A stretch of DNA of 40,449 nucleotides, taken from assembly GCA_031289115.1 (NCBI GenBank), contig JAITQC010000155.1, positions 1 through 40,449 of the forward strand, written 5' to 3'. This DNA comes from Planctomycetota bacterium. GTDB lineage: Bacteria; Planctomycetota; SZUA-567. The notes under the pieces are model-generated. The model searched no databases, was not told the DNA's origin, and saw only the letters and a list, made by a program, of their open reading frames with translations. Position numbers and translations under genes: made by a program. This document shows positions 1 through 7,999 of the stretch, in pieces (positions within the stretch are counted from its first letter, which is position 1; each line of letters starts with the position of its first letter).

Positions 1-79
1 TCCACCAGCTTGATTTTCCGGCCTTGACTCCAGGTGTTTTAGACTAACCCGGGGTTACGCCTATAGGCGTGTCGGCAAG

Positions 80-326
80 TTACTTAAACGTTTCCACCGC
101 AAGCGTCTGGAACAGAAAATTGTTATTATAGCCATACACTTTCAAGCATCTCTTGCTGGAATACTTGCGCTTGGGTAAGTGATTCCGGTTGTTTTTCGCA
201 AAATCTTTGGTGGTAAAGGCGTGGCTGAGTAATATAGTAACGCTTCTCCATGCGGGTTAAGCTAGTCTTCTTGTCCTTAAGCTCGGCGACAACTTGGCCT
301 ATTGCCGCCAGACCTATCCCGCCGCC
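80..326 (-). pseudogene. ISAs1-family transposase remnant (C-terminal part)
   Basis: Read on the minus strand, the peptides GLAAIGQVVAELKDKKTS and MEKRYYI match the pattern I know from ISAs1-type transposases, where a conserved GxxxIGxVxxER stretch is followed by RYYISS. After YYI the homology moves to another frame (FTTKDFAKNNRNH), consistent with the normal T..DFAxxxRxHW segment. It then jumps to a terminal KVYGYNNNFLFQTLA-like tail before a stop at 80-82. The conserved HWGIEN/LHWxLDV block is missing, so there is at least one frameshift and one internal deletion. The 113-aa ORF in the track covers only part of this. It is a dead fragment; I saw no inverted repeats bounding it. Family assignment is from memory of motifs, so moderate confidence only. 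Confidence 0.45.
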
Positions 327-482
327 GGTAGGTTGGCTTTGCCAGCGCTTTACCTGGGGGGGAAGGAGGGAAAACTTGCGCCAGGAAAAAGAGCGGTTAA
401 TATAGTTGGCTTGAACCGGTGGGGATGGCGCTGGGGAACGGTATTTTTGGCTTGGTATAATGCGCACGGGGATAAGGCAGAC

Positions 483-2234
483 ATGGGTAGCGGGAAAAAC
501 TGGCTTTTTCTTTTAGGTCTGTTGTGGCTGATCTTTCCCGGCTGTTCTCCCCGGGTGATCTGCACCGTGGAGACGGTGGTACTTCCTGACTACACTTGCC
601 AACGGATTATCCGTTTTGAAGCCAGTCCCGACCCTAACTATCCTTCCCAACGCCCGCGCCTGGGGGATTATTTCCAGTTTCCGGCGGCTGAGTTTTACGA
701 CACCTATCTGGCGCAACCGGAAAAAGCCGCTTTTCTAGGCGCCTTCGACAGTTTTGACCATATCCCACCCGACCTTACCCGTCTTACCCCTGGTACTAGT
801 CGTTTGGCTGGTAATCGTTTCGCCTTCCGGGTGGCGGCTGACCTGGTGTTTTTTGTCCTCGCCGATTTTGACGAGACCATCACCGACGTCATAGTCAGCC
901 GCGAGGATGGCGCCGCCGCTATTCGGGATCTGTTCCGGCTGGTTCTTCCCGAGGTCATGGTGGTGCTTAACGCCCGCTATGGAAGTAAGTTTGACCTTTC
1001 CCGGCTAGAGGCTTGGCTGGGGGGTGACATCCTCAACCGTCTCATCCAGCTTTACAACGGCAGCTGGGACATCCGGCGAGCCAAGCGTAGTGGAGTTACC
1101 TCGCCAGGGGAGTTTGTCGAGCTGTATGTTTTCGCCAAGGAAATGGCGGCGCGGGAGGGTCTGGAATTGGCCGACCTGGCCACCCCCGACCTGTGGCAGG
1201 AGAATATCCGGCGCCTGAAGGCTTTCGCTATCCGGAAAGCCAGGGAGATATGTCCACCCCGCCAGTCCGGCGGTGAGCAGATTTCGGATGGTTTGCTGTC
1301 TGGTAGCGCTGGTGAAGAGCTTCTAGGCGCCCTGCAGAAGGCGGTAACCGCCCGCCATGGTTCTATCAATGCCTATTTGGCAAAACTGGGCGAGGTTTTT
1401 CCCCGCGCCTTTGGCGCCTACCTCACCGGTACGGTCATGCCTATCTACACTATTCCCGATGTCACCTATTATTATCGTCTGCGCCTGCCGGGAATGGTGA
1501 TACAGACCAACGGCATCCGGGATGTGGGCGGGGACATACTGTGGAATTTCGCCGACCGCGATCTCGCCTTCACCGGCCAGTCGCTTTGGGCCCGCACCCT
1601 GTTTGTCCGCGAGTCCATCACTTCCGCCCTGGATGTCCGCGGCTTCCCTTCCTCCCTGGCGGAAGTGGAGCGTATGTTTGTCCTGTCCCTGGACGCCAAT
1701 GGCCAGATTCGGGAAAAACTCCTGCTGACGCTGCAACAGGCGGCCGGGGTTAGGAGTCTTTCTCCCCTGGAGGCCCTGGCTGGCGATCCTGGCCAGCCCG
1801 ACAGCCAGGCGGCGCGTGGTGTTCTGGAACTCCTGGGTAAATATCGGCAGCGTGGGTCTGGGGCGGCGGCGCCAAACACACCCCCGGCTCCGCCTCCAGC
1901 CACCCCTGTTCCACCTCCGGCCGCCGCTACGCCACCTGCGGCCGCTCCTACGCCGCCTCCGGCCGCCCCTGTTTCACCTCCGGCCGCCACGGTTCCACCT
2001 CCGGCTGCCGCTACGCCGACGCGGCCTCCGGTCGCTACTGTTCCACCTCCGGCTGCCCCTACGCCACCTCCGGCCTCTACCGGGGCGACAGGCGCGCCAC
2101 CCCCGGCGGGAAGTCCCCTGTCCCCTATCAAATCCCTGGATGACAGCGAAAATCCGGCAGATTCGGTGGGTGGGGATGACGGCTGGTCAACCATTGCCGC
2201 TCCACCGCTTCCCCCCCCGGCCGTCTCCCGCTAG
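483..2234 (+). CDS. Putative lipoprotein with Pro/Ala-rich tail, function unknown
   Basis: The track ORF opens at 294, but the ATG at 483 is the better start: it has an AAGG-type ribosome site just upstream and begins a lipoprotein signal (charged MGSGKNW, hydrophobic core, then LIFPGC with the lipidation Cys at about residue 21). The mature protein of roughly 560 residues has a mixed folded region to about residue 455. A low-complexity tail of Pro, Ala, Thr and Val (repeats of PPPAA type) follows, then an acidic end. I do not recognise the folded part. Such Pro/Ala tails often span the periplasm or wall, which is inference. It is convergent with the next gene, with 20 bases between the stops. 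Confidence 0.7.
   Translation: MGSGKNWLFLLGLLWLIFPGCSPRVICTVETVVLPDYTCQRIIRFEASPDPNYPSQRPRLGDYFQFPAAEFYDTYLAQPEKAAFLGAFDSFDHIPPDLTRLTPGTSRLAGNRFAFRVAADLVFFVLADFDETITDVIVSREDGAAAIRDLFRLVLPEVMVVLNARYGSKFDLSRLEAWLGGDILNRLIQLYNGSWDIRRAKRSGVTSPGEFVELYVFAKEMAAREGLELADLATPDLWQENIRRLKAFAIRKAREICPPRQSGGEQISDGLLSGSAGEELLGALQKAVTARHGSINAYLAKLGEVFPRAFGAYLTGTVMPIYTIPDVTYYYRLRLPGMVIQTNGIRDVGGDILWNFADRDLAFTGQSLWARTLFVRESITSALDVRGFPSSLAEVERMFVLSLDANGQIREKLLLTLQQAAGVRSLSPLEALAGDPGQPDSQAARGVLELLGKYRQRGSGAAAPNTPPAPPPATPVPPPAAATPPAAAPTPPPAAPVSPPAATVPPPAAATPTRPPVATVPPPAAPTPPPASTGATGAPPPAGSPLSPIKSLDDSENPADSVGGDDGWSTIAAPPLPPPAVSR
1858..2094 (+). repeat. Degenerate Pro/Ala-codon repeat inside the lipoprotein gene
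   Basis: Short imperfect repeats of the form CCACCTCCGGCCGCC recur in frame and encode PPPAA/PPPAT units (around residues 459-537 of the lipoprotein). The units vary in length and third bases, so this is likely a slippage-prone low-complexity tract and not a precise array. Confidence 0.6.
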
Positions 2235-2254
2235 GGACTAAACTCTACCTATCC

Positions 2255-2950
2255 TCAAATCAGATTGAAGGGCTTGAGGTATTTCTCCACCTCTATCCGA
2301 CGCCCGCTGGCGTCATGGACAAAAATAGAGCCCAGGATCCATCCCTCTACTGGTTTGTCCCGATCAACCCCAGCCTGGAACAGGGCTTGCGGGTCGAGGG
2401 CAAAAACCAGGTCCAGACCGTTACTCTCCGGTTTCGCCGCCCATTCCAACAGGTTGCCATTCTTCACCTCAACCCCGTAATGACCCAGCTGGAAATGGTA
2501 GGCCAGTTTATCCCGGTGACTGTCGATGATCTCCGCGAAGGAGGCGGCTGGTCCTCCTTGCCGACTGGCCGACTCCGGCGGGTTGGGCGGAAGCTGGAAC
2601 ACCAGTTCCCCATCCTGCCAGGTGTCGCTTGCGAGGCGGGCGGGGTCGAGCCCGACGGCGAGGAAGGGGGCGGCCGACACTCGGAGAATACAGTCGGCGG
2701 CAGGGGTGGTTGGCTGGCTGGTCCAGCTGAACTTGGCCGCTCCGTCCGGGGCGGTGAGATACCAGCCCTCTCCTCCGGGGAGGTCTTCCCCGGGGAGGAG
2801 GGAGAGAAGGGTGGTAAAAGAACTCTTGGCGTAAATGGCGGTGACGTCAGTAACTCCCAGGGCCCGCACCAAGCTGTCCGGGGGACGGAAGGCGAGGACG
2901 GCGGCGATGACGAGAATAGCCAGTAGCAGGATGAAATAGCTTCTTTTCAC
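2255..2950 (-). CDS. Membrane-anchored protein of unknown function
   Basis: 231 residues starting at GTG (2950), with GGAG seven bases upstream. An N-terminal hydrophobic segment (FILLLAILVIAAVLA) is an uncleaved anchor or a signal peptide; the remainder is soluble and probably periplasmic. There are no Cys or His clusters suggesting metal binding. It is the last gene of the copper cluster, downstream of copA on the same strand, and its first 20 or so codons are also present in a truncated copy upstream (see 3034-3117). I recognise no family. Position suggests, but does not show, a role linked to copper handling. Confidence 0.6.
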   Translation of the reverse strand: MKRSYFILLLAILVIAAVLAFRPPDSLVRALGVTDVTAIYAKSSFTTLLSLLPGEDLPGGEGWYLTAPDGAAKFSWTSQPTTPAADCILRVSAAPFLAVGLDPARLASDTWQDGELVFQLPPNPPESASRQGGPAASFAEIIDSHRDKLAYHFQLGHYGVEVKNGNLLEWAAKPESNGLDLVFALDPQALFQAGVDRDKPVEGWILGSIFVHDASGRRIEVEKYLKPFNLI

Positions 2951-2971
2951 AGTTTTTACTCCTCTAAGTGA

Positions 2972-3055
2972 CTAGGCCTGGCGGAGTTGAAAGCGCTTCA
3001 GGCGTAGAGTGTTGGTAAGTACCAAGACTAAATTTAGTGACAGGGCGACAGTGGC
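2972..3055 (-). pseudogene. Remnant of the 3' end of a second copA-like gene
   Basis: Minus-strand codons here read TVALSLNLVLVLTNTLRL and end KRFQLRQA-stop, closely matching the C-terminus of the intact CopA (MSLSSVSVLTNALRL ending KRFQPHQA). DNA identity is high over the last 60 bases. The conserved Ser positions of the last transmembrane helix differ, so this copy came from a diverged paralogue or has drifted. Nothing upstream of these 28 codons remains. Confidence 0.7.
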
Positions 3056-3117
3056 GAAGCGAGGAAAGCGGCCAGAGCTATAAGCGCCAGTAACAGGATG
3101 AAAAGATTTTTTTTCAC
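3034..3117 (-). pseudogene. Truncated 5' copy of the 231-aa membrane protein gene
   Basis: A GTG start with the same upstream TACTCC (minus-strand GGAGTA) signal opens a 27-codon ORF beginning MKKNLFILLLALIALAAFLA. This is clearly homologous to the start of the intact gene at 2950 (MKRSYFILLLAILVIAAVLA). After about 21 codons it runs out of frame into the copA 3' remnant and stops at 3034. It is too short to be in the ORF track and is best read as one side of a deletion junction. Confidence 0.65.
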
Positions 3118-3137
3118 AGTTTTACTCCTCTAGGGGA

Positions 3138-5627
3138 CTAGGCCTGGTGGGGTTGAAAGCGCTTCAGGCGTAGAGCGTTGGTAAGGACCGAGACTGAACT
3201 TAGGGACATGGCGGCAGCGGCTAAGATGGGATTAAGAAGCGGTCCGCCGAAAAGGTGGAGCACGCCCGCCGCCACTGGAATCCCCAGGGTGTTGTAGATA
3301 AAGGCCCAGAAGAGATTCTGCTTGATGTTACGGATGGTGCTACGGCTAAGTTGGATAGCGGTGGAGACATCCAGAAGGTCGCTATGCATCAGGACTATGT
3401 CAGCCGACTCCATGGCGACATCCGCTCCGGAACCGATAGCGATTCCGACATCAGCCTGGACCAGGGCGGGAGCGTCATTTATCCCATCCCCCACCATGGC
3501 CACTATCCGTCCACCCACCTGGAGCTTTTTAATCTGCTCCGATTTGTCCTGGGGCAACACTTCGGCAAGGACATGGTCGATCCCAACCTGGCGGGCGATA
3601 GCGTTAGCGGTGCGGAGGTTGTCGCCCGTGAGCATCGCCACTTCCATGCCCTGGCGGTGCAATTCCCGAATGGCGGCGGCACTGGAGGGTTTCACCACAT
3701 CCGCCACCGCTACCACGCCTCCCGCCTTGCGGTCTATCGCGACATACATGGCGGTTTTGCCTTCCTCAGCCAGTTTTTCCACGGTGTCGCCAAGGATTTT
3801 GACATCCACCGACAGATTGGACATGAGTAGGGCGTTACCGATCTGGACCAACTTACCCCCCACCTTTGCCTCAATACCCCGGCCGGGGAGAGCCTTAAAA
3901 TCTTCGGGGGCGGCGAGGGTAATTCCGTCCACTCCCGCCTGGCGCACTATCGCCTCACCCAGGGGATGTTCCGAGCCCTTCTCAGCCGAGGCGGTGAGAC
4001 GGAGAAGCTCCTCTTTCGTTATTCCCGGCGCCGGCACCAGGTCGGTGAGAGCCGGGTTACCCTCGGTGATGGTGCCGGTCTTGTCAAGCACCACTACCTT
4101 CACCTTGCGGGCCGTTTCCAGCGCCTCGCCGGATTTGATGAGGATGCCATTCTCCGCTCCTTTGCCGGTACCGACCATAATGGCGGTCGGGGTGGCCAGG
4201 CCAAGGGCGCAGGGGCAGGCGATAATCAAGACTGCGATAAAGATACTCAGGGCAAAGCGGATGTCGCCAGTGGCGAGGAACCAGGCCACGGCGGCGCCCA
4301 GGGCGATCAGGCACACTACCGGGACAAAAATGCCGGAGACAATGTCAGCCAGTTTGGCGATAGGGGCTTTGGAGTTCTGCGCTTCCTCCACCAGCCGGAT
4401 AATCTGGGCCAGGGCGGTTTCCTGTCCGACTCGCTCGGCCCGGAAGGTGACGGTGCCGAACTTATTGATGGTGGCGGCGTAAAGCTTGTCCCCGCTTTTC
4501 TTTTCCACCGGCATGCTTTCACCAGTGAGCAGAGACTCGTCCACCGCCGTCTCTCCCTCCACTACCGAACCGTCCACAGGTATCTTGTCTCCGGGGCGTA
4601 CCCGCAAGACATCCCCGACCACCACCTCGTCAATGGCGATCTCTTTTTCCTTGCCATCCTTTATAATGATGGCGGTGCGGGGGGCGAGGCCCATCATTTT
4701 CTTGATCGCCTCCGAGGTGCGTCCCTTGGAAATGGCTTCCAGGGTTTTCCCAAGCAGGATCAGGGCGATGATAACTCCGGCGCTCTCAAAGTAGAGACCC
4801 TCAACTTCCGGCAGGTAACCGAAGACTATTTGCACCGTCTCGTAAAGACTCCAGATAAAGGCGGCCGCGGTGCCGATGGCAATAAGCGAATCCATGTTGG
4901 GGGAGAGGGCGAGGAGAGCCCGGAACCCCACTGAATAGAAGCGCCGGCCGACATAGATGACGGGAAGAACCAGGATCAACTGGACCAGGGCGTAGTTCAG
5001 GGGATAGCGCATGGGATCAAGGAGGGCGGGTATGGGGAAGGGCAGCCACCACACCATGGAACCCATGGCTAGGTAAAGAAGGGGTATGGCGAAGAGGGCG
5101 GCGACGCTAAAGCGGGACCAGAGGGACTGGATTTCCTTTTCCTTCCGGGCCCGGTCGGCGTCGACGCCGCTTTCCGCGCTTAGCGCCTGGTAGCCGCCCC
5201 GCTCAATCGCTAGACGGATGTCAGCCAGGCTAATCTGGTCGCGGTTGTAGGTAACGGTCGCCTTTTCATTGGCGTAATTCACCGACGCCTTTTCCACTCC
5301 TTCCTGGCGGAGAAGGATTTTTTCGATCCGGGAGGCGCAGGCGGCGCAGGTCATGCCGCCGATAGGGATGACGACTTGGCCGGGTTTAGCCGCTTCCACC
5401 ACCCCGTAGCCAGCCTCGCTCACCGCCGCCCGAATGCGTTCGGGGGGGAGGAGAGTGGCATCGTAATCCACCGCCAGCTTCTCACTGGCAAAGTTGACAT
5501 TCGCCTGACTGACTCCAGGCAGTTTTTTTACCGCTTTTTCAACGCGCCTGGCGCAGGCGGCGCAAGTCATGCCGGTGATGCCGAGTTGCTCGTGGCTTTG
5601 GCTGATGCTGGGGGTGGTGCTGGTCAT
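3138..5627 (-). CDS. copA: Cu+-exporting P1B-type ATPase
   Basis: Exports cytosolic Cu+ across the inner membrane with ATP hydrolysis. I place the start at ATG 5627 (829 residues), which has GGAG eight bases upstream; the track start at 5666 adds a doubtful 13 residues. Two N-terminal heavy-metal-binding domains carry GMTCAAC at about residues 19 and 91. The actuator TGES is at 368-371, the intramembrane metal site CPC at 471-473, the phosphorylation site DKTGT at 515-519, the HP motif in SEHPLG near 553, and GDGINDAP at 713-720. The YNxxGIPxAAG and MSLSSVSVLTNALRL ends are typical of the Cu+ subgroup. It lies downstream of the DUF2318 gene on the same strand, within a copper-handling cluster. 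Confidence 0.96.
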   Translation of the reverse strand: MTSTTPSISQSHEQLGITGMTCAACARRVEKAVKKLPGVSQANVNFASEKLAVDYDATLLPPERIRAAVSEAGYGVVEAAKPGQVVIPIGGMTCAACASRIEKILLRQEGVEKASVNYANEKATVTYNRDQISLADIRLAIERGGYQALSAESGVDADRARKEKEIQSLWSRFSVAALFAIPLLYLAMGSMVWWLPFPIPALLDPMRYPLNYALVQLILVLPVIYVGRRFYSVGFRALLALSPNMDSLIAIGTAAAFIWSLYETVQIVFGYLPEVEGLYFESAGVIIALILLGKTLEAISKGRTSEAIKKMMGLAPRTAIIIKDGKEKEIAIDEVVVGDVLRVRPGDKIPVDGSVVEGETAVDESLLTGESMPVEKKSGDKLYAATINKFGTVTFRAERVGQETALAQIIRLVEEAQNSKAPIAKLADIVSGIFVPVVCLIALGAAVAWFLATGDIRFALSIFIAVLIIACPCALGLATPTAIMVGTGKGAENGILIKSGEALETARKVKVVVLDKTGTITEGNPALTDLVPAPGITKEELLRLTASAEKGSEHPLGEAIVRQAGVDGITLAAPEDFKALPGRGIEAKVGGKLVQIGNALLMSNLSVDVKILGDTVEKLAEEGKTAMYVAIDRKAGGVVAVADVVKPSSAAAIRELHRQGMEVAMLTGDNLRTANAIARQVGIDHVLAEVLPQDKSEQIKKLQVGGRIVAMVGDGINDAPALVQADVGIAIGSGADVAMESADIVLMHSDLLDVSTAIQLSRSTIRNIKQNLFWAFIYNTLGIPVAAGVLHLFGGPLLNPILAAAAMSLSSVSVLTNALRLKRFQPHQA

Positions 5628-5696
5628 GGGGGATTCTCCTGAAGACGGATCTCTATTCCGGCCCAAAAAGGCTAGCGGAGGAGTCCTGGCGCTGGT

Positions 5697-6131
5697 TTAG
5701 GAACGGGAAAAATAGTCCTTGGCTCGCTTGAGGAACTCCTTGGGGACTACAACATTGTTGCCATCCATACGCCGGTTGTTTTCTCCTACCGGGATGGGGT
5801 TGCAACCCCCGCGGTTTCTTTCCAGAACGGAAATTTTAAAGGCGTTACCACAGGCTTTGCAAACCACGCTGTCGCCCTTGACATTGTAGCCCACCGGGCC
5901 ACAGGACTGGCAGGAGTTGAAAACCACCCGCACGGTGTTGTCAGGAGCGACTACGGCTATCAGTTCCATCCGAAAGTTTTCAATAACCGCCGCATAGAAA
6001 CGGGGTTTGCTGGAGAGATCGGACTGGGGAATCACCAGGTCGGCGTCGGTGACGGTCGGTAGATCTACCGCGCCAACTGGGGTAAGAAGAGCGACAAACA
6101 GGACCAGCGGGAGAAAACGACGGATTGACAT
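5697..6131 (-). CDS. Secreted DUF2318-type protein
   Basis: 144 residues with a clear signal peptide (MSIRRFLPLVLFVALLTPVGA). The mature part holds CQSCGPVGYNVKGD, CKACGNAFKIS and GGCNPIP, the Cys pattern I know from DUF2318, a domain of probable periplasmic or membrane metal-binding proteins found with iron and copper transport genes. AAAGGAA precedes the ATG at 6131. It sits between the HMA/DsbD-like protein and CopA, both copper related, so a role in binding copper outside the cytoplasm is a reasonable inference. Its 5' end and upstream spacer are near-identical to those of the broken copy at 6523. Confidence 0.75.
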   Translation of the reverse strand: MSIRRFLPLVLFVALLTPVGAVDLPTVTDADLVIPQSDLSSKPRFYAAVIENFRMELIAVVAPDNTVRVVFNSCQSCGPVGYNVKGDSVVCKACGNAFKISVLERNRGGCNPIPVGENNRRMDGNNVVVPKEFLKRAKDYFSRS

Positions 6132-6740
6132 GTAAAATTCCTTTCTATAAAGGAGTTGGCCGCCTAGCGGACGGGTTTTTTTAAATCCTGGTGTAGCAGG
6201 GGTATTAAGTCCATTCCCCCGTTTAAAGTTACTGGGGAGGTTTTCCCGGTTAAAAACGGGGGAAGGAGCCAGTGGTCAGGGTTTCAGCCACCACAATGTG
6301 ACTGGCGATTATTCCCCTGCGATACGGTTTGATAGTTGCAGCCTCCGGGATAAACCCGGGAGGATCCACCCTGGGAGACATTTCCTGCGAAGCAGGAGTG
6401 GTCATAAATTTCGCCCTGGGGGATCACCGGCTTGCTGTCGGTGACGGTCTGGAGATCTGCCGCGGCAACGGGGGAGAGGAGAGTGGCTAGCAGGACCAGC
6501 GGGAGAAAACGACGGATTGACATGGGAAGTTCCTTTCCATAAAGGAGTTGTCCGCCCAACGGGCGGGGTGATAAAATCCTGGTTCACCAGGGTATTTCGT
6601 CCATTCCCCCGTTTGACTGGTTGATGGGGAGGTTTTCCAGGTCAAAGTCGGGGACTGTGCCATCGTCACTGACGTCACCCACCACGATGCGGCTGGCGAT
6701 CATTCCCATCCAGCAGGTGTAGGGGTAGACGCCGGCCTCT
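6020..6740 (-). repeat. Tandem direct repeat: cupredoxin-gene 3' end + spacer + DUF2318 5' end
   Basis: Copy one spans about 6420-6740 and copy two about 6020-6320. Both contain the end of the cupredoxin domain, a spacer with ACTCCTTTAT on the minus strand and the start MSIRRFLPLVL. The spacer and signal-peptide codons are almost identical. The cupredoxin end in copy two is diverged and frameshifted. Confidence 0.65.
6284..6523 (-). pseudogene. Collapsed DUF2318 / HMA-DsbD-cupredoxin fusion remnant
   Basis: From ATG 6523 (AAGGAA upstream) it reads MSIRRFLPLVLLATLLSPVAA then LQTVTD and VIPQ, a close copy of the intact DUF2318 start at 6131. After about 35 residues the similarity switches: VYPGGCNYQT and, after a frameshift, GIIASHIVVAE match the cupredoxin end of the upstream gene (VYPYTCWMGMIASRIVVGD). 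The piece down to about 6190 continues that 3' end. It is therefore a deletion fusion between a first DUF2318 copy and a second copy of the upstream gene. No CxxC pairs of DUF2318 remain; a functional product is unlikely. Confidence 0.7.
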
Positions 6741-7999
6741 TCCGGGGTAAACTCGATAAGGTTGTCGCCAGGCGACAGTTTCTTTTCGATACTGAAGGCG
6801 GGCAGAAAAACCCGGTTGTTACAGCCGTTTAGGGATTCCGGGGTGGCGCGCAGGTTCCAGCGCACCGGCACCCCGGGACGCACCCGGATCGCCGGGTAGC
6901 GGGTGGGGGAAAGATCGGTATCCACCTGTTGCCAACCCTCACGCATAACCGCCTCGCTCGCCTCGCCAACGGAAGAAAAACCCGGGGTGGTGAATCCGAC
7001 CAGGCGTAGGCCGTTAGCCAGCATTCCCAGTCCCATCAGGAAAACCAGGATCGCTCCCACCCGCACCGCCTTGTTGAGAAATCTCCGGCCAAGGAGAGAG
7101 GCGGTCATGCCTAGGCCCATGGTGAGGGGGAGGGTGCCCAGGGCGAAAAGGAACATGGAGAGGCCACCCTGGAGCGGACTGGAGGTGGAGAGGGCGTAAA
7201 GCTGCATGGCCTGGAGGGGACCACAGGGCATAAGACCGTTAATAAGACCCACATAGAAGGGTCGGCGGTTGACTTGGCCGCTGGAGTTGCTGGAGAAAAT
7301 TTTCGGCAGCGCCGGTATGAGGCGCCTTAACCAGGGAAAGTTTCCCGCCATGTTAAGGCCCATGAGCACCATGAAGAATCCGGCAAGCACCTCGATAGCT
7401 CCCCGCAGGTTGCCGGAAAAACTTATCATTGACCCTAGTCCTCCCGCCAGGGTGCCAATTATGGTGTAGGAGGTAACCCGTCCCACTCCATAAAGGAGAG
7501 GAGAAAGGAAGGGTGAGGGGGCGGTGCCCTTTCGGCTGCCTTCGCCCAGGCCAGCCTGGGAAATGTTGATGCCGCCACACATGGCCAGGCAATGGGCGGA
7601 AGTAAGTAGACCCACCCCGAACACCATGCCGTAGCCCATGCCGGCTTCAGCCTCGGGGAAAATATTGAGCCATTCAAAGATACCTAGGCGTTCCCCCACG
7701 ATATAGAGACCCAGAATCCCGATTAACAGACCGACCGCTTCCAGAGGAGAGCGCCAGTTCAGTGAATTGCCAGAGATAGTCTGGGTTATCCGGTATTCCA
7801 TTTCTCCCAGGATAGCCCCGACCTTTTCCAGGGATATCGCCGCCGGGTCGTAAGCGAGGTCAAGCCGGTTTTTCTTGTAGCTGGCCTGGGCGCGGAATAT
7901 TCCCGCTTCGCTTCCCAGTCTTTTTTCTATACGCTCCTTACAGGAGGGGCAGACCATTCCCGACACCCCAACTTGTATTTCCACCCGATTGGCAGGCAT
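6584..7999 (-). CDS. HMA + DsbD/TauE-like membrane domain + cupredoxin fusion protein
   Basis: 471 residues in three parts. Residues 1-75 are a heavy-metal-associated domain with GMVCPSC at 14-20. Residues about 90-345 are a polytopic domain with AHCLAMCGGI and NGLMPCGPLQAMQLYA, the paired Cys/Pro motifs of the DsbD_2 (often called sulfite exporter TauE/SafE) family. Residues about 370-450 form a cupredoxin-like domain ending VYPYTCWMGMIASRIVV, whose C..M spacing suits copper ligands. This known fusion is usually placed in copper or heavy-metal handling; the exact reaction is unknown. GGAG precedes ATG 7999. It is the first gene of the minus-strand cluster leading to copA. Confidence 0.85.
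   Translation of the reverse strand: MPANRVEIQVGVSGMVCPSCKERIEKRLGSEAGIFRAQASYKKNRLDLAYDPAAISLEKVGAILGEMEYRITQTISGNSLNWRSPLEAVGLLIGILGLYIVGERLGIFEWLNIFPEAEAGMGYGMVFGVGLLTSAHCLAMCGGINISQAGLGEGSRKGTAPSPFLSPLLYGVGRVTSYTIIGTLAGGLGSMISFSGNLRGAIEVLAGFFMVLMGLNMAGNFPWLRRLIPALPKIFSSNSSGQVNRRPFYVGLINGLMPCGPLQAMQLYALSTSSPLQGGLSMFLFALGTLPLTMGLGMTASLLGRRFLNKAVRVGAILVFLMGLGMLANGLRLVGFTTPGFSSVGEASEAVMREGWQQVDTDLSPTRYPAIRVRPGVPVRWNLRATPESLNGCNNRVFLPAFSIEKKLSPGDNLIEFTPEEAGVYPYTCWMGMIASRIVVGDVSDDGTVPDFDLENLPINQSNGGMDEIPW

Larger units (their letters stand above)
2890..3225 (-). repeat. Tandem direct repeat: copA 3' end + spacer + next gene's 5' end
   Basis: Two copies of a unit of about 165 bases lie head to tail (roughly 3055-3225 and 2890-3053). 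Each holds the last codons of a copA-type gene, the same short spacer with TACTCCTCTA on the plus strand, and the first codons of the membrane-protein gene. The spacer and the copA end are nearly identical. This is the footprint of a duplicated gene pair that lost its interior. Confidence 0.7.

Noticed and set aside
1472-2194. 240-aa minus-strand ORF rich in Gly/Ala/Val
   Set aside because: It is the antisense shadow of the Pro/Ala repeat of the lipoprotein gene; repeats give long open frames on both strands.
3322-4934. 386-aa and 322-aa plus-strand ORFs across copA
   Set aside because: Both are shadows of the firmly identified copA coding frame on the minus strand.
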